Part shown: piece after piece, positions 44,300-56,165 of the stretch
Numbering within the stretch: the first letter of the stretch is position 1
Layout of the letters: every line of letters starts with the position of its first letter
Origin: Dermacentor variabilis
Taxonomy: Eukaryota; Arthropoda; Arachnida; Ixodida; Ixodidae
Direction: 5' to 3'
DNA: 64,000 nucleotides
NCBI RefSeq assembly: GCF_050947875.1
Contig: NC_134568.1
Coordinates: forward strand, 210,025,845-210,089,844
Program-made: the position numbers and the translations under genes
Notes under the pieces: model-generated
Told to the model about the DNA's origin: nothing
The model's input: only the letters and a program-made list of their open reading frames with translations
The model's database searches: none

Positions 44300-45155
44300 G
44301 TAGAATGAATTAAACCACGTTTATTCCACATTAGAATGCGCCGAGAGAGCTGCGATGGAAAGGGAGGGGGTACTATTGCAAAAGGGGAAGGGTGAGGCTG
44401 CCTCCATTTCATTAATGAACGCCCTGGAGGCAGCAAAGTGGGGCCACATGACTCTTGTGGCTGTTGCAGAGCCAATCGCCAACCGGTTGTGCTGCCGAGT
44501 CCTGGAGGAACAACAGCAGTGCTCGCCAGAGCTCGATGGCATGGTCCGGAGGTGTGTTATTCGAGCAGGCCCAAGTCCGGAGAGAAGAAGGCCAGGGTCC
44601 CCACTTTATGGTGGCCAGGGCACAAAGCCTAGGTGGGATGTAGAGGGGGCACTCCCAACACAGGTGGTTGAAATCAAAACGACATTTGCACGTGGAACAG
44701 AACCCACTTACGTGTGGTGGTGTTCCACCCCTGTAGAAACGGTTCAGCAAGTGAGGAGTAAGAAGGGTGCCTGTCTGAATTCTCCGAAGCAAGACTGACT
44801 CTTGCTGTGTGAATATCTTCGAGGGTAGCGACGGTGTAGAGAGTGGATTGCCCACTGCTGTGAGGTAGGCGGCACACCGTTGTTTGGTCGCATGCTTGTC
44901 TGCAATCGGATCTTCTATCTCAGGTGTGATAGCTAGGAGAGGATGAGGTGTATCGGAGGCTCTGGCTAACACAATGGAGAGATGAGTGCACGCCAGTCTA
45001 TGAGCCTTCTTGTTTCCGGGGATACCGCAGTGCGCAGGGACCCAATGGATGGTAACATCGTGACCACATTTGCGGAGCAGGCATGCCTGGTGCCGGATCT
45101 TTTGCAGTACGGAATCTGATCGGATTTTGTAGTGATATCTTCCTCTCCATTCCAT
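44300..45155 (-). mobile_element. 5'-truncated LINE 3' end with RNase H domain
   Basis: On the - strand: the 3' half of a LINE polyprotein (44412-45155), then a short 3' UTR with an AATAAA-type signal (ggaataaacg, near 44320). It differs from the LINE at 31.8-36.7 kb in having an RNase H domain, so it belongs to another clade (I or LOA/R1-like by that feature). Confidence 0.75.
44412..45155 (-). pseudogene. LINE RNase H and C-terminal domain, truncated
   Basis: Starts mid-domain: KIRHQACLLRKCGHDVTIHW, VPAHCGIPGNKKAHRLA, the last catalytic block of RNase H with its His and the expected acidic position replaced (family GN..AD/H). It continues to LLRRIQTGTLLTPHLLNRFY, then C.TC.....FNHLCWECPLY, the cysteine/histidine tail seen at the ends of such polyproteins, and a final W..LL.FL segment. 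The RT and endonuclease are missing. Upstream frames at 45166-45387 may be a disrupted continuation. Confidence 0.78.
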
Positions 45156-45638
45156 GCGACTCTTATCATCGACTGTTCACAGCCGGCTGGTCCCATTGAT
45201 AATGTGGGCCACTGAGCGTTGCTCTGACCTCTGATAAAGCGGAGAAAGTGGGAAAGGAAATAGCATTAGATAATGCATCGCTACAAAATTGTGCCCACAG
45301 AGTGTATAGACCAAAGGCAAGCATACGTGTACGCAGCAAAATGTTGATAAACCTGAGCTGTACTCTGCGTGTGATCTGTTCAACCATGCAAAAAAAAAAA
45401 AAAAAACACTAATTGCGCTTCGGTTAACGTTGCATGTAAATGAGCAATCCCTTCATTCAACCCATATCCCCGAGCGCGCCGTCGGCCTCCTCTCTGTGAC
45501 TTCATTCGCCAAGCGCTTAGGCCTTTTCTTTATCTAGGTGGTGTTCGATTGAGCCCCGATTGCCGGCTCACCTTCAAACGCTTTCACTCTCACATACAGC
45601 TTATGGCGTGTAGCGACGATTTTATCGCCTTTGGATTT

Positions 45639-45713
45639 TATACGGAACCTCACGGCGTCGCCGACAACAGAAATGCGCCTGGAGCGTCCATATAGTTGCT
45701 ATCGCAATAAAAC
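45639..45713 (+). repeat. Dispersed repeat (gcctggagcgtccat family)
   Basis: tacggaacctcacggcgtcg, gaaatgcgcctggagcgtcc, ttgctatcgcaataaaacg. Same family as 31717-31797 and 37678-37752; surrounding GC-rich sequence (45460-45640) is probably part of the same repeat. Confidence 0.75.
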
Positions 45714-45961
45714 GAAACGGGTGCTGACGCAAAGCACGCGTGGAGTGCATAAAATGCGCGATTCGATGCGCTGATACACGTGCTCTCTAGTGTCTCTGCT
45801 CATGGAGCAAAGAAAATTCCTTCCTCCATCCCTCTGCTCGACACTGCACTCGTCAGTGTTGGCGAGATGTGCCGACAATCTTAAACGTCATAACAGAATA
45901 AATTTGTTGCTGCCATCGAAGACATTGCTCAGCTTTGGCGGTACGTTTGCAAACAGATATA

Positions 45962-46680
45962 CAGTCAAGGACCGATTTTTCGGATGCCTTCGCGGTATTG
46001 CCACGTACCCCAAGAGAAAACGTCTAAAATTTCGGACGCAAAAAAAAATTTGCCGTCCGAATTTTAGGACTTTTTGCCATGACCACAGGTCCGAAACGGC
46101 ATTAATCGAAGCCACCATCACGGCCATTTTGATTAACTCTCCGCCTCGAACCGGCCCTCTCGCACGCACGTCCGCTGCCAGCTGTAGCCGCCACCGCAGC
46201 AATGCTAGGCCTAGCTACTTCGACATTCGCTACCAAGCTTCTTGCTGTTTGGTGCCATGCTTTTCATTAAAACAATTCGCTGCCGTTAGCAATGGCGCCG
46301 ACTCCACCTTTGTAATCCTCGCCAGTAACTTCGAAGCTTGGAAAGAGCGGCGCCTTGCATAATGCAGGTTCCCGAAAATCAGCTTCGTTTCAATACAAGC
46401 GTTACGCGATGAAGCATAGCAAAAGTCGGAAGGGGCAATTCTCACGGGGCACTGTATGTATTCCTTAATTACATACGCATGCACCCGCTGTACCCTGTCG
46501 CAGTGCGAGCACTGATGCGCCTAATAAGCAATCTGGCAGGCTTTCAGAGCTATTTAGGATGTGCCTGTGGCGATCCAAGCCCTTTGGGGCAGTAAAAGGC
46601 ACATTCATTTTTTTGCAACTGCCCGATTTTTCTGACGTTTTCACAGCCCCTAGGGTGTCCGACATATCGGACGTTGACTA
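45962..46680. mobile_element. TA-flanked element, second copy of the 14107 family
   Basis: Left terminus cagtcaaggaccgatttttc at 45962 after TA, right terminus gacatatcggacgttgacta at 46680 before TA. It is alignable with 14107-14884 over nearly its full length. Open frames inside (including one of 190 codons on +) are not conserved between the two copies. Confidence 0.88.
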
Positions 46681-46682
46681 TA

Positions 46683-48892
46683 CATATAATTTAACCATCT
46701 GACCACTGGCACTCGCGGTAGTTTCCATTGTATTGCCTCTGACTTCCATCATGAGCAGTGAAGCTTTGTTTCATTAAAATTGTGGATCAATACACTTTAT
46801 TATATTGAGGAAATACATGTTGTTCTGGGGACATGAAGTTGTAAAAGCTTAATGCTTAATTACACCAAGGATTTCGTTATACCACTGATGTTTGTTATAT
46901 TGAGGTTAACAGTAGTGCATTATATCCCTATGACTACAGCTGGGCTGGAATAAACACTGCACCTCGCAACTTTTAATCTTGAGTGTTGTTTTGATTGAGG
47001 GATATGTAAATTTGAAGCTATTGCATGAAGCCATCTTATTTTTTTTTCAGATCCCCAATGTGTACAGCGCTCTAAGAGGCTAATAATTGCACAGAAGCAT
47101 AGACCAATATGACGATCAGCGCCATGTTGTGGGGTACAGCTATTAATATAGTGCCAACAGACACGTGTGCACAGAGTATGCACAGTTGTGCACAGTTTGC
47201 TCGGGCCTAGTTAAATTTTTATTGGTAAAAATGGACTACATTGTTTTGTAAAAGAGCCAAAGACTGAATTAAGGCAGGTTTAAGAATGCTTACTAAACCA
47301 CAACGGCCAAAATGCCAAAAATGCTTTGCAATCCTTGATGTTGCAGTGACGCACTGGCCGTGGGATTTGTGCGTGAAATTCAAAAATGAAACTTTGAGCA
47401 TCATTTTCTTGTCTAATAAACCACCTAATCTTGTGAAATCAATGAAAGTAGAGTTGAAGAATACTTTTATCAGTCTGAACTAATTCAGTGTTTCTCTTTA
47501 GTGCCCCTTTAATGTCGTAAATTTATGCCTTAAATGCATTATTGTTAGCTACCATCACTCTGTTGAGTGTCATTTACAGTATTTCCAAGTTTTTCACAAA
47601 AAGGAAATTTTTTTCTCTCAAAACTTTCCTTAAATTTGACATCCCTAGCAACATGTTAACTTCATCATTTTCTGATATGAGGAGCATGTATTTTTTACCG
47701 CAACTTGTCACATTAATATTGTTTCACAGTATGGATTTAACAAAGTCAATGCATGCAACACAGTGCAATGGCGCTGCAGGATGGTAGAACTTCAGCAACA
47801 ACCTTGGGATGAACCTATGGTCTGACTTGGAAAGCTTCCTTCAAAAAGTTCCAGTTTGGCTTGAGTTCCATGATGAGGAAAAAAAAAAATATCTGTCTGG
47901 TTGCACTTCAGCTGTTCAACTCCAGTTTTCATTTCAGTTTTTGTTTGGTTCGGCACCCTCGTTAGTCACAGATGGGGTAACATAGAAAATTTCATGGTTC
48001 ACTTCTCGCTTCCTTTAGGTTATGTTCAAAGTTCGATTCTTCTTTTCACAATAGCTCATCAGACAGTTGTGCCCACTGAGCCATTTTTTTATGCATTTAT
48101 TCTTTGGAGCTCTGCACTCACATAATGCTACAAATACAGGCTTGCTCTATTTGTGTTTGAGTCTCAAATGCACTTGTTCTTAATTCCCACTGAGTCACAA
48201 AGCTGTAAGGCATTGCACCTTTGGTAGACTGCTTCTCTAATATGTTGTTCTGTGTATTTATTCTGCATATTTGATGCAACCAGTGCTGTAGAACAGCATT
48301 TGCAGTTGTGCAGTACATTTCAGCATTAACGAAGTAGTGAACCAGATAATGTTCACTGAAAATACCAGTATAATCTTGATGTGAAAAATTATCCACATAC
48401 ATATAAAAATTGTGTTGATTTATAAACTGAAAAAAAAGTATGCAAAATTTTCAAAAAATGACTAAGAATGCTTATTAGCCATAATTATAAGGGACAAGAC
48501 ATTAGCATTCTTACAATGCTCTGCTTACTCCCTTTAAGGTATAAATTTTTTTCCATAATTTTACTGTGTAACATGAGACACTGAGCTGGATTTAGGTGCA
48601 TAATTAGGAGCTGAATGTGCTCCTGCCTCTGGCTACTCTGGCATCAACTCCATAACATGGTCGATCTGTGCAGGGCTGTTGATAGATGGCATCAAGTTTT
48701 GTGTGAGGTCTATTGGCACACTGTAGTCCACTTTATCCCTAGGGCCAAATTTTTAATGTTTGCTTTGATTCCAGCTGCTTTTCTCATGTGTCAAAAAAGT
48801 GTGTGTGGTAAAGCAGGGATTGCATTATGTATGTAATTATGTATGTATAAACTCTTAAGGCCAAAATATTTCTTGACTGACATATCTACCAG
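46683..48892. other. Intron sequence; one solo TTAA-element end
   Basis: It holds a MITE-like fragment ending gtttctctttagtgccccttta at about 47513 and beginning perhaps near 47211. Otherwise AT-rich and without motifs; the frames here are short and unsupported. Confidence 0.45.
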
Positions 48893-49130
48893 CAAGTTGG
48901 ACCCACCTCTGCCACCAAGTGAAATATCGACTCTTGTGACAATGGCTGTTTCACGAGTATATCCGCTGCCATTGCGAAGTCCTCCCATTTCGTTTGATGA
49001 TGCAGCAAGTGGCGATCAATCGCATGACCATTCAGAGTTGGTGGCAGGCAGCCTTAGTGCACTGGATCAATTCCTTGCAGAGTTATTGTCCAAGGACCGT
49101 ACTGCTGATAACCTTCAGCTTATCATCAGG
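48893..49130 (+). CDS. MROH1: MROH1-like exon, longest in the window
   Basis: One base completes a codon, then 79 codons start KLDPPLPPSEISTLVTMAVS and RVYPLPLRSPPISFDDAASG, pass through an acidic/His loop (DQSHDHSEL), and end LSALDQFLAELLSKDRTADN and LQLIIR. Acceptor: catatctaccag (AG 48891-48892). Donor: GTGAGT at 49131. The SL.ALD.FL..LL.....T...LQ.II block aligns with the TLHALEDLLTSLLQRN segment of MROH1. The low-complexity loop between the helices is where vertebrate proteins also carry an acidic insertion. Confidence 0.92.
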
Positions 49131-49489
49131 GTGAGTGATTGCAGAGGAAGTAAATTAATATCTCACAAAGAAAATTCATTTGTTATGAGTGCTTTGACAT
49201 ACACTTTCTGTACTTCATCAGCAGTGTGCAACAGTGCAACATCTACATGACATGTTAAAAAGATTCATGATTTAACTTGTAGAATGTGGTACTACATGCA
49301 TTTGGATGTTAAGTGCTGTGGAATTAGTATGCAACTCCAGCTAGCCTAGTGCTGTAGAACATTGTAGCATGTTTAGTTTATATTTTCTAATGCTTAAGGA
49401 ACATGGTTACAACCATATAAAGCCAACATATAAAGAAGTCAAGGAAAACATAGTGGAGAGTTTTGTAGTTTTAATGTAAGTGTAGAAAT

Positions 49490-49725
49490 GATAAGCTAAA
49501 GGGAAATGAAAGTGAATGAAAAAAACTTGCTGTAAGTGGGAGCTGAACCCATAACCTCCGCATTACATGTGCATTGCGCTGCCGATTTGGCTATGGCGGC
49601 AGCTGCTGCTACGTTCACAACCCGCGAACTCTGCAGCGCACACGTAATGCAGAGGTTGTGGGTTCAGCTACTGCTGGCTCCAAGTTATTGTTTTGTCCTC
49701 TCACTTCTGTTAGCTTATAATTTCT
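49490..49725. repeat. tRNA-like inverted repeat
   Basis: gtgggagctgaacccataac and the following cctccgcattacatgtgcat are mirrored by gcgcacacgtaatgcagagg and ttgtgggttcagctactgct. Flanks pair too (agtgtagaaatgataagcta against tagcttataatttctacact). Each arm holds a decayed B box (gggttcagct). It resembles the 28404-29500 complex in design but is a separate sequence family. Confidence 0.75.
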
Positions 49726-49729
49726 ACAC

Positions 49730-51021
49730 TTCAATTAAAACTACAAATAACTTCCCTGATCCTTTCCTTGGCTACATTATGCGTTGGCTTCATATGGTTG
49801 AGACTAGCAAAAATTGGGACCCTCAGTTCCCTTTCTTCTAAGGAAGATGATGTTTTATACAATCACATATGTAAATTAGCTATGTTTGTAGGTGCCACGA
49901 GAAGTACTTGCAGCGCGGACATTTCTTGAAGAGTTAAACAAATAGTATTTTATCAGCGGTAGAGTGGATTTACACATTCACCAATTAACGAATAGAGTAC
50001 CATGTTGCACAAGTAAGCTGCCAGTCACACTGCAGTTAGTGCCAGTTGGAATATTTCAAGATTTACAGTGAGAAACCTGTCATAGAGAACAATATTCTTA
50101 ACTTTCCATTGAAATGGCAATTGCAGCAGCTACCCGCCAGTGCCTACCAAATTTATTAATGTAGCTTGTCATAATATTGTATGAAATGAGAAGTACCAAC
50201 TCGAGCATTTGCCTGAAAGAGGGGCCCAGTCTGTATTACAACATAAGCAGAACTGAAGGGGAAGGTATGGATTGTGATGTGTGTGGCATACTTTGCTTCC
50301 AATTATTTTGGGGGGGCAGGTGACAACCTATCTTTTCAATTTCTTTGACTTTTTTATGCTATTCTCTCATAGGAGCTTGTCATTCAGGCTACACGTGTGA
50401 AATGTTAGCCGTGTGGTTGCACTGCTGAGCTGCATATTGTTTTCTATATTTCTAGGATCGTTTGGATTGAATATACAATAATTAATCTGTGTTCTTCAAG
50501 AGCTTCTTGCTAAAAATATCTCAGTTGAAGTGAATTGAAGAAATTAACATGTACACTTCTTTCAATACAATAGTAAAAGATGTTACCATGAAATGTAGTC
50601 TTACAATCCTGTCTCACTGGTTTGGTCTTGCCTTACTAGTTGTGGATAATAATTGCTCGCTAACCACTAATCTTAGAACACCATGTTTACCTTTTTTCTC
50701 CATGCTTGAAGTTTCCTCTAGCAGGCATTATTTGAACATTTCCTAAAATATTTTGCTCCTTGGTGAAAAATTTTTGTCAGTGCGGTGCAATGGTAATTTG
50801 TGACCTGTGTCAAGCAAACTTTGTTACGGCTCTTGTCAGTGTTATGCTATATTTTTGTCAATTAGTAAATCAGTGTTGTCATGACTGCTAAGTTCTTCAC
50901 TACAGCAATATCAAATTTAGTCAATTGGAATGCATATAGTAGTAATGTTTATGCACACTGATTGGGCTCATACACAATGTTTCAAGACTTATATAATGAG
51001 CTGCAAGTTGCATTTTCACAG
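49730..51021. other. Intron sequence without recognised features
   Basis: AT-rich; a G8 run near 50310. No coding or repeat signal that I could support. Confidence 0.5.
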
Positions 51022-51126
51022 GTGCTGGTTCCTTGGCTCAATTCCAAACAGGAGTTTGAGAGAGAGCGCTGCTTGAACTCCATCTGGGAGCTTATGATGC
51101 TTTACAGCAGTCATATCGAGTCTGGG
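51022..51126 (+). CDS. MROH1: MROH1-like exon
   Basis: Phase 0, 35 codons: VLVPWLNSKQEFERERCLNS then IWELMMLYSSHIESG. The acceptor is tgcattttcacag (AG 51020-51021) and the donor GTAAGT at 51127 is consensus. It corresponds to the LSPWI.S....ER.R.L.....LL.Y segment of MROH1. A tRNA-derived SINE lies about 80 bases into the following intron. Confidence 0.91.
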
Positions 51127-51203
51127 GTAAGTTGTGCAAAACTGACAGATGAAAATACCAGTCTCTTATGATCTAGCTTCGTGCTTCACTGGCAAAGTAC
51201 CCG

Positions 51204-51427
51204 TTGTGGCAGCTGAGCGACTATGGTGTTGCGCTGCTAAGCACAAGGTCGCAGGACCAAATCCCAGCCACATTTCGATAGGGTTGAAATGCAAAAACAC
51301 CCATGTCTCATGCATTGGGGGCACATTAACGATCCCCTGGTGGTCAAAATTAATCAGGAGTCCCCCACTATGGTGTGCCTCATAATCAACTCATGGTTTT
51401 AGCATTTAAAACTCCAGAATTAATTTC
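51204..51427 (+). mobile_element. tRNA-derived SINE copy
   Basis: A box-like gctgagcgactatggtgttg, B box region ggtcgcaggaccaaatccca, then gaaatgcaaaaacaccc, cgatcccctggtggtcaaaa, gtgcctcataatcaactcat and tttaaaactccagaatt. Same family as 21231 and 62300. It lies just inside the intron after the 51022 exon. Confidence 0.88.
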
Positions 51428-52570
51428 ACTGGCAAGTAGTGGAAAATTTAGATGAGGCTATTTAGAACATCACCTTGTATATTTAAGTGCACTCAGGACC
51501 ACCAGGTTGCTCCTTTCCTTGCACACCACTCTGTATTGTTCATTCTGCACAGGATAAGCCTGCATTTGAGGGTCCTTCACTGGCACTTCTCTGAAAACAG
51601 TCCACTTTACCCCCTCTCCTTTTCTCTCTCTCCTGCCCTGTGCCAATATGTATAGAGTGCAATGCAAGGGAATGGAAAATTTATTGGTGCAGGGAGATTA
51701 CTCAAGACACTGTTTTCAGCAGCATGGTCCATGATGTGGTCTGTAGCCACTGCACCAGACTGATTGCTACACACATCATGAGTTTGCAATATTTTGCCAC
51801 CACCCCCTCCAACGGCCTTGACATTACGTGGCTAGAAGCTACTCTGCACTTTGTTCACATATTCAATTACGTAGTCACATAAAAAGACCATTTTTATTTG
51901 TTGCATGCTGGGCGGTGTTGACTCTTACACTGCGATTGCCAGGTCAGCAGTTATCTGTAGAGAATAAAAATTTAAATAAAGACAAAATGTATTTTACTAG
52001 TATTTATTTAAAGTGGGTTTTACCTCTGAAAGTGAAAGTGGAATACTTCAAGTCACTGATGAAAACAATAATGGTAGTCAATAAAACACAACGCATTTAG
52101 CGCATTAATTTAATTTTATGACTGGCAGCCAGGAGCCATCTAAACACACTGAATGTTAAGACAATGTGCACATGGCCTTAACTTGGTTCTTTAATTTATC
52201 AGTCTCTTGGTTCAAGTTGGGGTCTTAAACTCAACTTGGGCACTGGGCTGCACTGTGGCATTTTGTGGGAGAGGAGAGTTTATCAAGGCTTAAGCATTTT
52301 GCAAAGGGGCCTGGGTTGATAGGGCCAGGTTCGTAACTTTAGAAGGCCTATATGAGCTACAAAAAAGGCTTAATGGGGTCACATAGAGCTCATGGCCTTG
52401 GAGTTACAAGTGTCTGGTTTAGATAAAACTTGTTGAATGTTCAATGCTGCAGTTTATCTGACAGAAACTTTGCAGATACATCAAGAGAAAAAAAGCGTTT
52501 TATTGTTGCTTTCTTTATAGCTGTTAATTATGCATTTAATAATTTTAATAAAATCTTTTCTGTTGCCTAG
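51428..52570. other. Intron sequence without recognised features
   Basis: No motif beyond the acceptor tract of the next exon. Confidence 0.5.
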
Positions 52571-52706
52571 GTGTTTCGGATCTTCAGCTGTTTTGGCTTT
52601 GTCCTCGGTGCTCTTGTGCCTCGTTGCACTGACTCCAGCATCTCCATTCGCAACACAGCTGTGACCTGTATTCACCTGTCTCTTGAAATTAACAACAAGA
52701 GTCAAA
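52571..52706 (+). CDS. MROH1: MROH1-like exon
   Basis: Phase 0 start VFRIFSCFGFVLGALVPRCT, then DSSISIRNTAVTCIHLSLEI and NNKSQ, with one base left over (136 bp). The acceptor is ttttctgttgcctag (AG 52569-52570) and the donor is GTATGT at 52707. The F...G...G.L.PRC.D....R..AV.C...LL pattern matches the MROH1 block with LFSPRCADLWPATR. The first base of the exon is part of a GTG valine codon; it is not a start codon. Confidence 0.93.
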
Positions 52707-53377
52707 GTATGTTGATTTCAGATATATTCTTAGCAGGCATATTTCATTGGTTTAATTTTAACATTGCCATCATTACTATATATTGATACACTGATGCCTT
52801 TGTAGCCATCCTTGCCCATGATGTCATATTTCGATCATGCTCCTTTCTCGGAGTGGCAGGGTGGGCCCACAATTTTTGCACTACTGTACCCGTGAATGAA
52901 TGGAGCTTTTTAAAACTGTAGCCCTGCCCACAAAAACTCTCAGTGCAGGATTCATGAAAGAAAAATTATAGTCGATACATCCACACAGAAATGGAAAAGT
53001 GTGTAATCTACACTTCCCCTTGAGAACACCGTACTGCACTAATAAAATTTAAGGTGAATGCTGAAGCTGCAAAGATACGCCACTTTGTTGTGACTTCCGA
53101 GCTCTGAAATTTTTTGTGGTTTGGTGTACCAATCATCAGATCAGACTCTATCTTCATTTGTCCCGGCTTGCCTAGTTGTCAAGTGCAGCAGACGATAATG
53201 CATTATAAAATGTGGAAAACTAATTACATATAAAAAGTTAAATGGTTTGATATATCTGAAATAAAAAATTTTTGCATGTTCGTATGCAAGCATTTCAGAA
53301 AACTACAGTGTAATATTTACTAATGTGTTGCTGTATTGGTTTCTCTTTTCTATTCTTTCATTTCATGACGTATGTAG
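52707..53377. other. Intron sequence without recognised features
   Basis: AT-rich; no frame or repeat I can support. Confidence 0.5.
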
Positions 53378-53487
53378 GCCTTTCGTCAAAGGAGGACACA
53401 GATTTACATGGTGTTGATGATCTTCAGGCAAACATTCAGAAGACGGACCCTGAGTCCTTTCACATAATTTCCAAAGAGTTAGCAAAG
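53378..53487 (+). CDS. MROH1: MROH1-like exon with GC donor
   Basis: Two bases complete a Ser codon, then 36 codons read LSSKEDTDLHGVDDLQANIQ and KTDPESFHIISKELAK. The acceptor is gacgtatgtag (AG 53376-53377). The exon cannot use a GT donor at the point where homology ends; instead it is followed by GCAAGT at 53488 after AAG, the classic context of a GC-AG intron. Splicing there joins ELAK to TLAKKVPSIQ in phase 0, which reproduces the family pattern (SVGQIIAKRLPPDQ in MROH1). The open frame continues twelve codons into the intron before a stop. Confidence 0.87.
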
Positions 53488-54013
53488 GCAAGTTTGTTTT
53501 ATGAAGATTTTACAAGGACTTAAGTAGATTTTTTTTTTGTAATATGAATACCGAAGGGGTGTAAACGAAAAAGAAATAGTTCCAACATATACTGGATGTT
53601 CCATAGTAGATATTAAACACTGCAGCAGAGATGAAGATAGATATATATATATAGACAGATGTAGTCATTGATGTTGGAAGAAATGTGACGAAAAGAGATG
53701 GATGAAATAGTAAAATTTATAAACTTTTTAATAGACAGCTATAGAAAGCATGTTGTAATAGCAGCAATTAAAGCCAGTCAGTGTACAAAGCATGCCCAAT
53801 TGCTATAAATCCTGATCTTGGCACCATTTTAGAGGTGTGGATGGCCAAATACATTGCTGTTCCAATTAGCAGTTTTAATTCGAATGGCATTCTTTGCCTA
53901 CTTCAGCTGTTTTGGGCCTATCTATCTATCTAGCCTCCTACGCTGAACAAATTGCCCAAGTTGCATACTTGCTTGGGACACTAGGTACGTATGTGTTCCT
54001 GGCCATGATGCCA

Positions 54014-55505
54014 TTGTGCTCATTTCATCATCGCCGTTCCAGCTCCATCATCTCGCCATTGTTGTCATTTCAGTTTCGTCATCTGGTTGCCGTTATACTG
54101 TCATCGTCCCATCATAGTCACTATACAGTCATATTATTGTCCTCATGTTGTTGTCATGCCGTCGTCGTCATGCCTTCTACCCTGACCCAGGGACCCAAGT
54201 TGTCAAATAGCTTAGGCCACCAGGTATGGGCTTCGGGTCGTGATGCCATCGTGGTCATTGCATCATCATGATTCCAGCTTCGTCATCTGATTCTCATCAT
54301 GCATTGTCATCGTGCCATTGTTATCGTACACTCGGGCATTCCTTCTCACACCGCCATTGTGATGCCATCATGGTCATACAATCGTCATAGTTCCAGCTTC
54401 ATGATCTGACTCTCGTCATGCTGTCATTGTCATGCCATTTATGTCGACCCAGTAACCCAAGTTTTCTAAGTTTCAGCCACTAGGTCATGTCATGATGTCA
54501 TGGTCAATGATCATGATGTCAATGGTCATGATGTCATTGCGACAGTCAGTACATTGTCGGCATTACAGCATTTTCATCCAGCTCTCATCATGCCATCATT
54601 GTCATGTCATCATCACCATACAGTCGTCTTGCATTCGATGCCACACCACCATCACGATGCTGTCGAGGTCATTCCGTAATGGTCACTCCAGCTTCTTCAG
54701 CTGACTCTCGTCATGCTGTCGTCACACCATCATCGTCGCATAGGCTTCATGGTTCAGTCATCACGCCACCGTCAGCGTAAAATAATTGTCGTTTCATTAT
54801 CCTCATGCCATTGTCATGCCATGTTGTCATTGTGTTGTCGTCATACAGTAGTCGTTATGCATTCATTGTTGTTACACCAGGGGTTGTTACAGGGGTTATT
54901 ACATCATCTTCATTGTAACTTCGACACCTGATTGTCATCGTGCTATCGCCGTGAGCCATCATCGTCGCACAGTCATCATCATACCGTTATCATCATGCCA
55001 TCATTTTCAGGCTGTCATTTCACCGTCGTCATCACTTCGGTAACATCATTCCATTGTCATCAAGTCGTCGTCACACTACCGTTGTCGATCCATCAACATC
55101 ATTCCTTGTTCTTCATTCTATTGTAATCATGTTCTCACCATTCAGTCGTGATTATGCCATCGTTTTCATGCCATCATCGTCATTGTGTCATGGTCAGGCA
55201 GATGCTATCATGCGTATGTTTTCCTACCATTGTCATGTTGCCGTGGTTGTGCCATTGTCATCGTTTCAGCTTCGTCATCTGGTTGCCGTTATACCTTCAT
55301 CGTCCCATCATAGTCGCCATGCAGTCATCTCATTGTTCTCTTGTTGTCATTTTCACGCTGCTGTTGTTACACCATCTTATAATTTAAGAATCGACATCTA
55401 ATTGTTGTCGTGCCATCATCGTTATAACACCTTTGTCATTCTGGTGATATCATTCCTTCACTGTCATTCCATCATCACTGCGTAGGCATCATACCGTCGT
55501 CGTTA
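54014..55505. repeat. Degenerate CATCGT/GTCATC simple-sequence tract
   Basis: About 1.5 kb made largely of variants of tcatcgtcat, gtcatcgtgc, ccatcatcgtc and ttgtcatcatg, interrupted by CCAG-CTTC-type words (ccagcttcgtcatctg recurs at about 54272, 54388 and 54690; gtttcgtcatctggttgccg at 54072 and 55263 with catcgtcccatcatagtc). A longer unit of about 1.2 kb may therefore be partly duplicated. Open frames rich in Ser, His, Val and Cys over this tract are a consequence of the trinucleotide structure and not genes. Confidence 0.9.
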
Positions 55506-56165
55506 TGACAGCATGCTCATGGGCGATCTTGGCAAGCACTGCCATAGCAAAGTGAAGCGATATTAGCAGTGGTGGAACAGCTGCGCCAATTGTGCCAAAC
55601 TGCACTGAGAGTAGTCCTCTGCGCCATCCTGGGCGAAAACGGCGTTTTAGCGGAAAATTGCGCCGAACCTGTGCCAAAGCAAGCAAGCAAGCAAAACCCT
55701 CTTTCCGTCGATGCCTTACATCTAGCAAAACTGAAATAAAAACCAACAGCATGCTGTCATCATCATGGTAGAAGGAAATGAGCCCATCGGAGTCATCCGG
55801 TTTGTCATTCCCGCATTTTTCTCTGATGGACGTGCAGTGTAGTGCTGCTGTACGGTCATACTGGCACTTTATTTTGTTGTTCATCAGACCCGTGTGGTAC
55901 CGCAGAGTTCGCCGAAGGAGGATGTGAAATTCTAAGATTAAAGGTTAGCTTTCCTGATGTTTATGGGTGATAGCAGGGTTTTGTAAAAGAGCCACTGTTA
56001 TCAGAATTGCACGTGGTGCATAGTTTAGAATCGCATTAGCGTGCACGTGTCAGCTTCCACATGTTTGAGTTAGTGAATAGATTTCGATTTATAAGACTAC
56101 CACCAGTTTTACTGCTGGCATGGATATGGGCCAGTAATTAATGCAGAAAGTTGGGCTAGTCGGTG
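55506..56165. other. Unclassified, possibly another element
   Basis: A 131-codon - strand frame (55489-55884) contains MNNKIKCQYDRTAALHCTSI and DDSDGLISFYHDDDSMLLVF. I recognise no family; the GC-rich part (55580-55690) differs from the surrounding introns and could be repeat-derived. Confidence 0.35.

Noticed and set aside
45790..46362. 190-codon + strand frame
   Set aside because: It runs through a non-coding TA-flanked element whose second copy at 14107-14884 does not keep the frame.
54014..55401. Several open frames of 70-125 codons rich in Ser, His and Val
   Set aside because: They follow the CATCGT-type tract in whichever frame lacks stops; no splice sites, motifs or start context.
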